A DNA stretch of 64,000 nt from JAUICS01 sp964384335. Its GTDB lineage: Bacteria; Pseudomonadota; Alphaproteobacteria; Micavibrionales; Micavibrionaceae. The stretch spans positions 1 to 64,000 of the forward strand of contig CAYLKN010000007.1 in the NCBI GenBank assembly GCA_964384335.1, read 5' to 3'. The notes beneath the pieces were generated by a model. It did no database searches. It saw only the letters and a program-made list of their open reading frames with translations, and was not told where the DNA came from. Positions 43,664-52,892 of this stretch are shown piece by piece (the first letter of the stretch is position 1; each line of letters begins with the position of its first letter). The position numbers and the translations under genes are program-made.

Positions 43664-45565
43664 ATGTCTAAACGTAGTCCGCTCTTTTACACGCCAAAGC
43701 CGAAAGAAAAACCAAAAGCAAGAAAATGGTCGGTCTTGCGTATCGTGAAAAAGGCTTTTTTGAGGACCTGCACTTTAATTGGAGCTCTTTTTCTTTTGTC
43801 TTTTACCATCAGCCTGATAGCAACTTCATTTTTGTTTCAGAAACAGATCCCGACATTAAAAGATAATGTCGTTCTTGCCCTCGAAATTGAAGGGCCTATA
43901 CCGGAGCAGCCACTTGCGCCGTCACTGACGGACCCGCTGAAATTCACCCGGATGACATTGCTTAATACTCTTGTAACGCTTGATAACGCAAAAAAGGACG
44001 AGCGTGTGAAAGGGCTTATCCTCTCCATCAAATCGGGCGGGCAGTCGCTGGCTTCAATTCAGGAGCTGCGCCAGGCTTTAAAGCAGTTCAGGGAAGCCGG
44101 TAAATTCGTTAAGGTTTATACGCAGTCTTTTAGTGACTTTGGTAATTCCACCGGACTTTATTACCTGTCCGCCGCGGCCGACGAAATATGGATGCAGCCG
44201 GTGGGATCTCTCAGTATAACCGGTATTCACCTCGAAATGCCCTTTTTTAAGGATGCGTTTGCGGAAATAGGTATAAAACCGGAATTTTATCAGAGGAAAG
44301 AATATAAAACCGCCTTTGAAAACTTTACAGCCAGTAAAATGAGCGAGGCAGCAAGAGAAATGAATAGCATCCTTGTCTCTGATCTTGGAATGCAGATCGT
44401 TAGCGATATCGCAACGGACAGAAATCTTGAGACGGCGGACATAAAATCCGCCATTGATGTTGGCCTTCTTATGGATGAGGAAGCTCTCGAAATGAACCTG
44501 ATTGACGGGCTGGCATATTATGACGAGTTTGTGAGAACTATAAAAGAAAACCTGACCGGGGATCCTGAAAGCAAGGATATTGATTTTATTAACCTTTCAA
44601 CTTACAAAAATACGGTCCGGCTGGCCCGGGCTTCCGGAAACACTCCGGTTTCCATTGCAGGCGACAAATCCCGCGTCGGTCTTGTTTATGTTGACGGGCC
44701 AATCATGCAGGAGGACAGCGCCGCATCCACCGCCTTTATACCCTCAAATACCTTTGTGTCTGCAAACAAGGTCGCATCAACACTTTACAAGGCGTCCAGG
44801 GAAGACGATCTGGAAGCCATTGTATTAAGGGTAAACAGTCCCGGTGGATCGCCATCTGCTTCGGAAACAATACGCCGCGCGGTGGAGGTGGCAAAATCAC
44901 GCGGCAAAAAAGTTATGGTCTCAATGGCCGGAACTGCCGCATCAGGCGGATACTGGGTGGCAACGGATGCGGATATGATCATGGCGTCTCCCGCAACTCT
45001 TACAGGATCCATCGGCGTTGTCGGCGGTAAATTTGTTCTTTCCGAGATGTGGGACAAGTTGAAAATAAACTGGGACACTGTAAGTTTCGGGGAAAGCTCG
45101 GATTTCTGGTCACCGAACAACGCCTTTGATGATGCTGAACAGCAAAGGATGAACACTTTTCTTGATAATACATACGAAGCCTTCCTGGACAGGGTTGAAC
45201 AAGGCAGAGATATGCCACGAGACCGGGTCAGGGAATTCGCGCAGGGCAGAGTCTGGACAGGAAGGCAGGCGCAGGAAAACGGTCTGATCGACAAGACAGG
45301 CGGCATTCTCGATGCTCTTGATGAGACGGCCCGGCTGATCGGCAAGGGCGACCGCCAGGATCTGGTTGTAATTACAATGCCGCGTCCGAAATCGACACTG
45401 GAACAGATTGTTGACCTTTTTCAAAACAATCTGGCCCTTGCAGGTGTGACTCAGTCACTTCATGCTAAAGTTGCTGCCTTAAACGATTTTCTGGGTTTTG
45501 AAATGATCCCGGTTATTGCAAGTGGAAATCGAAGCACTTATGACGATGTAAGGATTATTCACTGA
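43664..45565 (+). CDS. sppA: Signal peptide peptidase SppA, 67K type
   Basis: A 633-aa inner-membrane serine protease with one N-terminal membrane helix (about 30-55) and two tandem peptidase S49 domains. The catalytic lysine is K215 (EYKTAFENF) and the serine is S427 (GTAASGGYW), matching E. coli K209/S409. It degrades cleaved signal peptides. It is likely monocistronic; the HAD gene downstream is convergent, 21 bp away. Confidence 0.94.
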   Translation: MSKRSPLFYTPKPKEKPKARKWSVLRIVKKAFLRTCTLIGALFLLSFTISLIATSFLFQKQIPTLKDNVVLALEIEGPIPEQPLAPSLTDPLKFTRMTLLNTLVTLDNAKKDERVKGLILSIKSGGQSLASIQELRQALKQFREAGKFVKVYTQSFSDFGNSTGLYYLSAAADEIWMQPVGSLSITGIHLEMPFFKDAFAEIGIKPEFYQRKEYKTAFENFTASKMSEAAREMNSILVSDLGMQIVSDIATDRNLETADIKSAIDVGLLMDEEALEMNLIDGLAYYDEFVRTIKENLTGDPESKDIDFINLSTYKNTVRLARASGNTPVSIAGDKSRVGLVYVDGPIMQEDSAASTAFIPSNTFVSANKVASTLYKASREDDLEAIVLRVNSPGGSPSASETIRRAVEVAKSRGKKVMVSMAGTAASGGYWVATDADMIMASPATLTGSIGVVGGKFVLSEMWDKLKINWDTVSFGESSDFWSPNNAFDDAEQQRMNTFLDNTYEAFLDRVEQGRDMPRDRVREFAQGRVWTGRQAQENGLIDKTGGILDALDETARLIGKGDRQDLVVITMPRPKSTLEQIVDLFQNNLALAGVTQSLHAKVAALNDFLGFEMIPVIASGNRSTYDDVRIIH

Positions 45566-45586
45566 TTGTGTATCTTTGTCTGCCTT

Positions 45587-46276
45587 TTAATTAAAGAGAG
45601 GCATGATCCGGTTTGTAAACTCATTATAATTAAGAATTATGGTTTCCCGGCTCAGACCCCGTTCCAGAATGGCCATTGAAGCATTGAAACCGTAGGCAAA
45701 AGGGATAATCGTGCCTTTAAAATAATCGCTTGCCGCAATTGCCGCCGTAACATCCTTGTGCTGGTCCCCGATATACCAGACAACTTCGCGGCTGCTTTGC
45801 AAAAGCCGGATTTTGTCAATAGTCATCAGTACAGGCTGAGGATGGGGTTTTGAAAAGCGAATATCCTCCCGGAACGTAACCGCAGAATAGTAAGGCGCAA
45901 GACCGAATGTTTCGAGTACATCATGACCATATCCTTTTCCAAGCCCGTTACTTAAAAGCCCGATGGGTATATTCCGGTTTTTTAAAAAATCGAGAAGGGT
46001 GAAAATTCCGGGGCAGGGCTGTACGATCTTATCGACCGGTCTCCGGCGGATACTGTGAATAGCCTTGTGTATTCCCACAGACGGAGAATGTTTTAAGGGT
46101 GTGGCGTGTACGTTTTGTCTCTTCTTCCAGCCAAAAGTCATATAATTGCAAACCATCGCCAGGTTATGGCTGATATCGTCCAGTTTCTCAAGAAAAGCAA
46201 GCATTTTGGGATTAATATGCCTGACTGTTGTGCCGTCCATATCGAAAAGAACAATAGAGGGCTTGATAAGAGACAT
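45587..46276 (-). CDS. HAD-superfamily hydrolase (phosphoglycolate phosphatase-like)
   Basis: A 229-aa phosphatase with motif I FDMDGT (Asp11 and Asp13 region), motif II in IGLLSNG and motif IV in YIGDQHKDV. The cap lies between them. It is probably cytoplasmic and magnesium-dependent; the substrate is unknown. It lies 31 bp downstream of dxs on the same strand. Confidence 0.85.
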   Translation of the reverse strand: MSLIKPSIVLFDMDGTTVRHINPKMLAFLEKLDDISHNLAMVCNYMTFGWKKRQNVHATPLKHSPSVGIHKAIHSIRRRPVDKIVQPCPGIFTLLDFLKNRNIPIGLLSNGLGKGYGHDVLETFGLAPYYSAVTFREDIRFSKPHPQPVLMTIDKIRLLQSSREVVWYIGDQHKDVTAAIAASDYFKGTIIPFAYGFNASMAILERGLSRETIILNYNEFTNRIMPLFN

Positions 46277-46307
46277 ATCCTGTTTTTTTCCGGGAAATAA
46301 ATGAACG

Positions 46308-48215
46308 TTAAGTTATAAGCCTTAAAGCCGTGTTGAAAATATGGCGGGCATTGAGTCCCGCCTGTTCGTACTGTGCGTAAGGGCTGTCCTGATCCTGGAA
46401 AATGTCAGGCAGGGTCATACACCTTATTTTCATACCTTTATCCAGAAATCCCTGACCGGCAAGATATTGCAAAACAAAAGCGCCAAATCCACCGGCTGAA
46501 CCTTCCTCAATCGTAATAACGGCCCTGTGATTTTTCACGAGTCTGATGATCAAATCCTTATCAAGCGGTTTTGCAAAGCGGGCATCGGCCAGTGTGCATG
46601 AATAGCCTTTCTGGGCAAGCATTTCGACAGCTTCCCGGCATTCGCCAAGGCGCCCGCCATAAGAAAGAATGGCCAGATCACTGCCTTCCTGCACAATTCG
46701 TCCTTTCCCGATTTCAAGAATGGAGCCCTGTTCCGGAAGAGGAACGCCAAAACCTTCGCCTCTGGGATACCGGAAAGCAATTGGCCCGGCATCATATGAG
46801 GCAGCCGTTGCCACCATATGAACAAGTTCGGCTTCGTCAGAACAGGCCATCAGAACCATATTCGGCAGACAGCCTAGATAGGAAATATCAAAAGCGCCCG
46901 CATGTGTCTGCCCATCGGCGCCAACCAGTCCCGCACGGTCAATGGCAAAACGGACCGGCAGGTTCTGGATCGCAATATCATGAATAACCTGATCATAGGC
47001 CCTTTGCAGGAACGTCGAATAGATAGCGGCAAAAGGTTTGCAACCATCGGCCGCCAGACCGCCCGCAAATGTAACTGCATGCTGTTCGGCAATACCGACG
47101 TCAAACATTCTGTCCGGAAATTCATACCCAAACAGGTCCATTCCCGTGCCATCCGGCATTGCCGCAGTTATACCGACGATTTTTTCGTCTTTTTGGGCTT
47201 CTTTAATCAGGGCATTTGCAAACACTTTTGTAAAGGAAGGGGCCGCCGGACTTGGCTTGTTCTGCTTTCCGCTTACGATATCAAACCTGGCAACACCATG
47301 CATTTTATCGCGCGATGTTTCGGCCGGAGCGTAACCTTTACCTTTCTGTGTAATCGTGTGGATCAGAACGGGACCCTTGAATTCCGCATCTCTCACGTTT
47401 TTGAGGATCGGCAAAAGATGATCAAGATTGTGGCCATCCACCGGGCCAATATAATAAAATCCCAGAGATTCAAATAAAGTACCTTCGCCAAGGGCCGATC
47501 GTGCGGCCTCCTCCGCCCTCTGCGCAACTTTTCTGAAAGGAGGGGGAAGGAATCGTGTAAATTCCTTGGCCGCATCACGAACGCCGATATATGGACGGGA
47601 GCTGACAAGATCGGCAAGGTAACGGCTTAATGCACCGACCGGCGGCGCAATCGACATTTCATTATCATTCAGAATTACAATAAGCCGGCTTTTCATAGCC
47701 CCGGCGTTGTTCATGGCTTCATATGCCATACCTGCGGACATGGCCCCGTCACCGACCACGCAGATAACATGACGATCTTCCTCGTTCATATCTCTTGCTA
47801 CTGCCATACCGAGGCCGGCTGAAATTGCGGTGGCAGCATGGGCGGCGCCGAAAGGATCGAATTCGGATTCCGATCTCTTTGTAAATCCGCTTAATCCGCC
47901 CCCTTTTCTGAGGGTATGTATTCTGTCATGCCTGCCGGTCAGTATTTTATGAGGATAACATTGATGCCCGACATCCCATATAAGCCTGTCTTCAGGTGTA
48001 TTGAAAACGGCATGCAAAGCGACAGTCAGCTCCACAACACCAAGCCCGGCTCCGAGATGGCCACCGGTTTGGGACACGGCATTTATAGTTTCCTTGCGAA
48101 GATTGTCAGCAAGAGATTTCAGACCCTTACCATCCATTTGTCTGATTTCCTCAAGGGAAGGAAACAAAACCCGGTCTTCAGAACTGGATTTAATCTCTGC
48201 TTTTTGAGAAGTCAT
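46308..48215 (-). CDS. dxs: 1-deoxy-D-xylulose-5-phosphate synthase
   Basis: A 635-aa thiamine-diphosphate enzyme that makes DXP from pyruvate and glyceraldehyde 3-phosphate, the first step of the MEP isoprenoid pathway. It shows GHQCYPHKILTGR, the ThDP motif GDGAMSAGMAYEAMNNAG, FYYIGPVDGHN, and the transketolase-like DRAGLVGADGQTHAG. Length is normal. It is not beside ispA, as it usually is in alphaproteobacteria, and an aroC-sppA-HAD segment separates them. Confidence 0.97.
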   Translation of the reverse strand: MTSQKAEIKSSSEDRVLFPSLEEIRQMDGKGLKSLADNLRKETINAVSQTGGHLGAGLGVVELTVALHAVFNTPEDRLIWDVGHQCYPHKILTGRHDRIHTLRKGGGLSGFTKRSESEFDPFGAAHAATAISAGLGMAVARDMNEEDRHVICVVGDGAMSAGMAYEAMNNAGAMKSRLIVILNDNEMSIAPPVGALSRYLADLVSSRPYIGVRDAAKEFTRFLPPPFRKVAQRAEEAARSALGEGTLFESLGFYYIGPVDGHNLDHLLPILKNVRDAEFKGPVLIHTITQKGKGYAPAETSRDKMHGVARFDIVSGKQNKPSPAAPSFTKVFANALIKEAQKDEKIVGITAAMPDGTGMDLFGYEFPDRMFDVGIAEQHAVTFAGGLAADGCKPFAAIYSTFLQRAYDQVIHDIAIQNLPVRFAIDRAGLVGADGQTHAGAFDISYLGCLPNMVLMACSDEAELVHMVATAASYDAGPIAFRYPRGEGFGVPLPEQGSILEIGKGRIVQEGSDLAILSYGGRLGECREAVEMLAQKGYSCTLADARFAKPLDKDLIIRLVKNHRAVITIEEGSAGGFGAFVLQYLAGQGFLDKGMKIRCMTLPDIFQDQDSPYAQYEQAGLNARHIFNTALRLIT

Positions 48216-48329
48216 TGTAAATAACCGGCCTTATTATTTGAACATTGGATTAATTTTACAATGCCCCGGAAGCGGCTTTAAAATCAAGTGTCTGTTTTTA
48301 AATGGTGTAAAGCCACTGCTGCCTATATG

Positions 48330-48797
48330 CTATTCCGTGATGCTTTCGAGCATCCAGGCGGCTTTTTCATGAACTTTTGTACGTTCCACCATCATATCCA
48401 TGGTCCCTTCATCTCCGGCGTCCTGAGCCACCTTGAATACATCCAGAATTGTATTGACGATTTCCCTGTTGTCCTCGGCAAGCGCCTTGGTCATGCTTGC
48501 GGAGTCTGGAGTCTGACCCATTTCGGCAAGGGATGAGTCCTTTAAAAGCTCCGTATAATTATTCGGAGCATAGCCGCCAAGCATGCGAATGCGTTCGGCA
48601 ATTTCGTCCGTTGCCTGCCAAAGCTCAGTATACTGTTCCTCAAAAAGATCGTGCAGTGTCTTGAACATTTTGCCTTCGACATTCCAGTGAAAAGAATGAG
48701 TCTTGAAATAGAGAACAAACGTATCTGACAGAACTTTTCGCAGCCCTTCCTGAAGCTTCTTGTTCGGTTCCCCTTTCATATAATTTTGCACTTTCAT
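48330..48797 (-). CDS. Dps-like ferritin (DNA-starvation protein)
   Basis: A 155-aa four-helix protein of the Dps family. The ferroxidase region HSFHWNVEG followed by FEEQYTELWQATDEIAERI is intact, which supplies the inter-subunit iron site. It stores iron and protects DNA against peroxide. A ribosome site AAAGG lies 8 bp before the ATG. On its strand a TATAAT sits about 35 bp upstream but without a well-spaced -35. Confidence 0.9.
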   Translation of the reverse strand: MKVQNYMKGEPNKKLQEGLRKVLSDTFVLYFKTHSFHWNVEGKMFKTLHDLFEEQYTELWQATDEIAERIRMLGGYAPNNYTELLKDSSLAEMGQTPDSASMTKALAEDNREIVNTILDVFKVAQDAGDEGTMDMMVERTKVHEKAAWMLESITE

Positions 48798-48924
48798 CTC
48801 GGCACCTTTCTTTTTATTTACTAATATTGACTATTATAGGAGTTAAAGAATTCGTCTCGCTTGTCAATTCCTCCCTCTTCTTTATTTTGATAGTTGACAC
48901 CAAACCAGAAAGCTCAGTTTTTCC

Positions 48925-50883
48925 ATGTGCGGTATAGCCGGTATTTTCGATTTTAAAAACAAAACGTCGCCAGAGGCGCTGAAAAATATTGCCGGTAATA
49001 TGGCTCAATCAATGGTGCATCGCGGCCCTGACAGCGGTGGAAACTGGTCCGATCCGGAGTCCGGGCTGACGTTGTCGCACAGGCGGCTTTCAATTATTGA
49101 CCTTTCCGCGGAAGGACATCAGCCAATGCAATCCCATTCCGGACGGTATGTCATCAGCTATAATGGCGAAATATATAATTTTTCTGAGTTGCGGGCAGAT
49201 CTCGAAAAGCTCGGTGTTTCCTTTATATCCCGTTCAGACACCGAAGTTTTGCTGGCGGCCTTTGATCAATGGGGCGTAAGCCAGACTCTCCAAAAAATTA
49301 ATGGGATGTTTGCCTTTGCCTTATATGACAGGCGGCTTCTGAATTTACATCTTGTTCGTGACAGGCTCGGAAAAAAACCCCTTTATATGGGGTTAACGGA
49401 AAATCATTTTATCTTTGCCTCGGAGTTAAAGGCCTTTCACGAATGCCCCTCGTTTCAGCCACGGATTAACCGGGACTCGCTTGCGCTTTACATGCGTTAC
49501 GCATACTATCCGGATCCTTTTTGTGTTTTTGAGGACGTATATTCTTTACCCCCCTCAACAGTCATGACAATCGGCCTTGAACACTTTGACCCCGGCATAT
49601 ATATGCCGGATCTTTTTGAACCGTACTGGTCTCTGAAAAGAGTTATAGAGGATACGCGCAATTCCGGCGATATGCGCAGTGAAAGCCAGACCATCGATGC
49701 ATTCGAAAAAGCCCTTTTCAAGGCGGTTGAAACAAGGATGGTTTCGGATGTTCCGCTTGGGGCTTTTCTGTCGGGAGGTCTTGATTCCTCTCTGGTTACG
49801 GCAATTATGCAGCACGTATCGCATAAACCCGTAAAAACATTCAGTGTAGGATTCTCGGAAACAGGGTATGACGAAGCCGCGCATGCAAGGAAAATAGCAG
49901 AACATCTTGGGACTGAGCATTTTGAGACATGTTTAAGCGCCCGGGACGCACTGGATATAATCCCGGACCTTCCCAGAATTTATGACGAGCCTTTTGCAGA
50001 CGCATCTCAAATTCCAACCGCACTGATATCGGCCTTTGCCAGAAAAGAGGTGACAGTTGCCCTTTCAGGTGATGGCGGAGATGAACTGATGGGCGGGTAC
50101 CAGCGCCATTTTGCCATACCCCCTTTGTGGTCGAAACTGAAGCTTATACCCTATCCTTTGAGACTTCTGCTTTCCGGGATGATCGGCACTATGCCGGATG
50201 GTTTTATGAAATATCTGGGACGTTTTTCGCCACAGCTTGACGAAAAAATCGAGAAAATACAGAAAATCTTTCACAGTAAAAGCCCGGATGCGCTCTATCA
50301 CGATATTGTCAGCCACTGGAACACTCCGGAAACTCTTGTTCCAGTTTCAAATTCTTGCATGCCTCCCGTTATCGATCCCTCAACGGACATTGCAGACCTG
50401 AGATTTGAGGAAATGGCCATGTACAAAGATTCCATTTCCTACCTGCCGGGGGATATACTGGTGAAAGTGGACAGGGCGTCAATGGCGCATAGCCTTGAAA
50501 TGCGGGCACCTCTTCTCGATTACCGGCTCTTTGAATTTGCATGGCGCATGCCCCTTCACTACAAAATCAGAAACGGAAAAGGGAAATGGCTGCTTCGTCA
50601 GGTTTTAAGCCGCCATGTCCCGCAGGAACTTTTTGAAAGACCCAAACAGGGATTTTCGGTGCCGATCAGGGACTGGCTTAAAGGACCATTAAAAAGCTGG
50701 GCGGAACATCTCATGGATGAAAACCGCCTTAAAGAACAAAATTTGTTTAATACGGAGATGGTAAGGACTGAATGGGCTTCTTTTCTAAAAAACAAAAAAT
50801 CGTCCGGAAACATCTCCCGTCTTTGGACCTTCCTGATGTTTCAGGCATGGTACGATACCTGGATTGATAAAAAAGGCGGCTAA
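48925..50883 (+). CDS. asnB: Asparagine synthase (glutamine-hydrolysing)
   Basis: A 652-aa enzyme with an N-terminal class II glutaminase domain, catalytic Cys2 (MCGIAGIF), and a synthetase domain with the PP-loop SGGLDSS (283-289). ALSGDGGDELMGGYQRHF and KVDRASMAHSLEMRAPLLD are conserved. It could make asparagine, or amidate a sugar or peptide in surface-glycan synthesis, as this length and neighbourhood are common to both. No clear ribosome site. Divergent from the Dps-like gene. Confidence 0.92.
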   Translation: MCGIAGIFDFKNKTSPEALKNIAGNMAQSMVHRGPDSGGNWSDPESGLTLSHRRLSIIDLSAEGHQPMQSHSGRYVISYNGEIYNFSELRADLEKLGVSFISRSDTEVLLAAFDQWGVSQTLQKINGMFAFALYDRRLLNLHLVRDRLGKKPLYMGLTENHFIFASELKAFHECPSFQPRINRDSLALYMRYAYYPDPFCVFEDVYSLPPSTVMTIGLEHFDPGIYMPDLFEPYWSLKRVIEDTRNSGDMRSESQTIDAFEKALFKAVETRMVSDVPLGAFLSGGLDSSLVTAIMQHVSHKPVKTFSVGFSETGYDEAAHARKIAEHLGTEHFETCLSARDALDIIPDLPRIYDEPFADASQIPTALISAFARKEVTVALSGDGGDELMGGYQRHFAIPPLWSKLKLIPYPLRLLLSGMIGTMPDGFMKYLGRFSPQLDEKIEKIQKIFHSKSPDALYHDIVSHWNTPETLVPVSNSCMPPVIDPSTDIADLRFEEMAMYKDSISYLPGDILVKVDRASMAHSLEMRAPLLDYRLFEFAWRMPLHYKIRNGKGKWLLRQVLSRHVPQELFERPKQGFSVPIRDWLKGPLKSWAEHLMDENRLKEQNLFNTEMVRTEWASFLKNKKSSGNISRLWTFLMFQAWYDTWIDKKGG

Positions 50884-50884
50884 A

Positions 50885-50937
50885 GCAAATCGCGATCAAA
50901 AAGAATCGCTTTGCGATTTTTGATCGCCTGAATTTGC
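50885..50937. repeat. Long imperfect hairpin downstream of asnB
   Basis: Nested complementary arms: gcaaat/atttgc outside (50885-50890, 50932-50937), an 11-bp perfect arm pair at 50892-50902 and 50917-50927, and an inner tcgc/gcga pair around a TTT loop. It could terminate asnB transcription or act as a processed mRNA end; no U-run follows on the plus strand. Confidence 0.55.
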
Positions 50938-50952
50938 TTGTCAATTCAATAA

Positions 50953-51019
50953 GTTAGGGCAAATTCACGCTTTTCAGATATAATCATAGTAATTATATTT
51001 GAACACGATCTGCCCTAAC
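50953..51019. repeat. 67-bp segment bounded by 9-bp inverted repeats
   Basis: gttagggca (50953-50961) and tgccctaac (51011-51019) are perfect complements enclosing an AT-rich core. The right arm covers the stop codon (51015-51017) of the phosphatase gene. It could be a small MITE-like insertion or a terminator region. Confidence 0.45.
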
Positions 51020-51752
51020 GGGAGACTTGAATGAATCGGTGGCTGTTCCCCTCAAGCACGAGAGCCGTCAGTGTGCCGTAAGCGTGCGCCCCCGTATCTA
51101 TTCCTATGCGGTGCGGCTTTACCTGCGGTTCAGGGTAAATCGTGTGCCCGTGAACAACACATTTTTCAAGAGGCTTGTTATAGGATAGAAAGGGTTCCCG
51201 TATCATTATAAGCTCGTCGGCATTCTGTCTGTCAAATGGAACGGAAGGGTTTACACCCGCGTGCGCAAAAAAGAAATCACCAATCGTAAAACTTGTCTTT
51301 AGCATATTCAGAAATTGCAAGTGACGTTGTGGAATATTTTGATTCAGCTCAAGTCTGGCTTTTTCCAGTTCCGAAATCATAAATGTGTTGAACCTGGCCT
51401 TGACCCCATAGCTTTTCAGAGTTTCTAATCCTCCCCATTCAAGCCAGCCCATACCCGAATGAACATTTTCAGTATAGGTAAGCATTCCCTTTTCATGATT
51501 ACCAAGTAAAAAAATACGGTTAACCCCATCATCTAAATCATGGCGCATACAAAGATCGTCTAGAACTTCATAGCTTTGCAGTCCGCGATCAACATAATCT
51601 CCCAGATAGACAATCGTAACTGTCATCTGATCGTGTTTTGCCATATCTATGGCAATATTTTCATGCATTTTCTGAAGAAGGTCATATTCACCGTGAATAT
51701 CTCCGATTGCGTAAACCCTCTGTCCCTCAGGTATTGAATAGTAAATCGTCAT
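51015..51752 (-). CDS. PPP-family metallophosphatase
   Basis: A 245-aa serine/threonine-type or diadenosine tetraphosphatase-like enzyme with the ordered PPP signatures GDIHG (17-21), GDYVDRG and GNHE, and FFAHAGVNPSVPF and VVHGHTIY later. These are the ligands for a two-metal centre. It may dephosphorylate proteins or Ap4A; length favours the small bacterial PrpE/ApaH-like group. It is alone, with the ATP-grasp gene divergent 163 bp upstream. Confidence 0.87.
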   Translation of the reverse strand: MTIYYSIPEGQRVYAIGDIHGEYDLLQKMHENIAIDMAKHDQMTVTIVYLGDYVDRGLQSYEVLDDLCMRHDLDDGVNRIFLLGNHEKGMLTYTENVHSGMGWLEWGGLETLKSYGVKARFNTFMISELEKARLELNQNIPQRHLQFLNMLKTSFTIGDFFFAHAGVNPSVPFDRQNADELIMIREPFLSYNKPLEKCVVHGHTIYPEPQVKPHRIGIDTGAHAYGTLTALVLEGNSHRFIQVSR

Positions 51753-51915
51753 TTTCAGTCTTTTTTGTCAAATTACATTTTTTGATTTTAATCATAAGTG
51801 TTATAGTATAAATAATTAATTAAAAATATGATTATGGTATTGGATTTAAATCAATACACAGGAGTTGAAAGGCCTGATTTGATTTTTTTCCTGAATATGT
51901 GTATACAGGACGGTA

Positions 51916-52875
51916 ATGGAACTCTGGGTTTTATACGGCGAGGATATCGAATCCGCAGCGGATTTGGCTTATGAAGCCAGGCGGATGATTTCCGAAGCAG
52001 AAAAAATGGGAATTAAGATCAGTGTCCTGAAACCTGACCAGTTCGACCTTTTTGTGACTGAGGAAAATAAAGAATCCATTCTTCTTGACGGAAATCTTAT
52101 TGCAAAGCCTGATTTCTTTTTTCCATACATGGAACATAAATATCGCGGATATTTTTCCCTTGCAGTGGTAAGGCAGATGGAAATTCTTGGGGTGCCTCTC
52201 TTTAACAAGGCCGCGACGATACAGACTGTTGCCGACAAACTTCATACACACCAGGTTTTATCTGAAAACAATATGCCCACACCCGCAACCATGCTTGCCA
52301 AGTTTCCGGTTGATATTGATCTTATCTATAACACTGTAGGTTTTCCGGTTGTTGTAAAAACACTTCTGGGGCATAACGGAAGCGGTGTTTTTCTTATCGA
52401 GAACAAGGAAGCATTTCTTGATCTTATGGAGCTTATCGGCGAAACCAATCCGAACATACAGCTTATTTTCCAGCAATACGTGTCTCAAAGTAAGGGCCGG
52501 GATCTAAGGCTTTTCGTTGTTGACGGACAGGTTGTCGCCGCAATGGAAAGACGAGCACAGGAGGGTGCTTTTAAAGCAAACTATTCACAAGGGGGATCCG
52601 TCCACGAATTCATTCCCGATGACAATGCGCGGGAGCTAGCCATACAGACCGCCAGAATTCTTGATATTCAAGTTGCCGGTATTGACCTTCTTTTCTCTGA
52701 GGATGGCGGCTATACCATATGTGAAGCCAACACATTCCCTGGTTTTAAGGGGCTTGAAAAAGCTACAAAGCAAAATATTCCCCGCGCTATTTTCAACGCC
52801 ATGTTAACCAGACTGGGGGAAGAGCCCGTTATGGACGATGAGGATATGAATATCCCGGTGGCGGCGGGGAATTAA
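51916..52875 (+). CDS. RimK-type ATP-grasp ligase
   Basis: A 319-aa protein with a preceding N-terminal domain (1-110) and an ATP-grasp fold (PVVVKTLLGHNGSGVFLIEN, FQQYVSQSKGRDLRLFVVDG, CEANTFPGFKGLE). Such ligases form amide bonds from an acyl phosphate, for example glutamate addition. The closest comparison is RimK/LysX-type; the substrate is unknown. The 163-bp AT-rich gap before it holds no coding gene and shows an AGGACGG ribosome site. Confidence 0.85.
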   Translation: MELWVLYGEDIESAADLAYEARRMISEAEKMGIKISVLKPDQFDLFVTEENKESILLDGNLIAKPDFFFPYMEHKYRGYFSLAVVRQMEILGVPLFNKAATIQTVADKLHTHQVLSENNMPTPATMLAKFPVDIDLIYNTVGFPVVVKTLLGHNGSGVFLIENKEAFLDLMELIGETNPNIQLIFQQYVSQSKGRDLRLFVVDGQVVAAMERRAQEGAFKANYSQGGSVHEFIPDDNARELAIQTARILDIQVAGIDLLFSEDGGYTICEANTFPGFKGLEKATKQNIPRAIFNAMLTRLGEEPVMDDEDMNIPVAAGN

Positions 52876-52892
52876 GTTAGACAGTCCCGAAT

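Noticed and set aside
46902..47477. 191-aa open frame antisense to dxs
   Set aside because: The opposite strand is the clear dxs gene.
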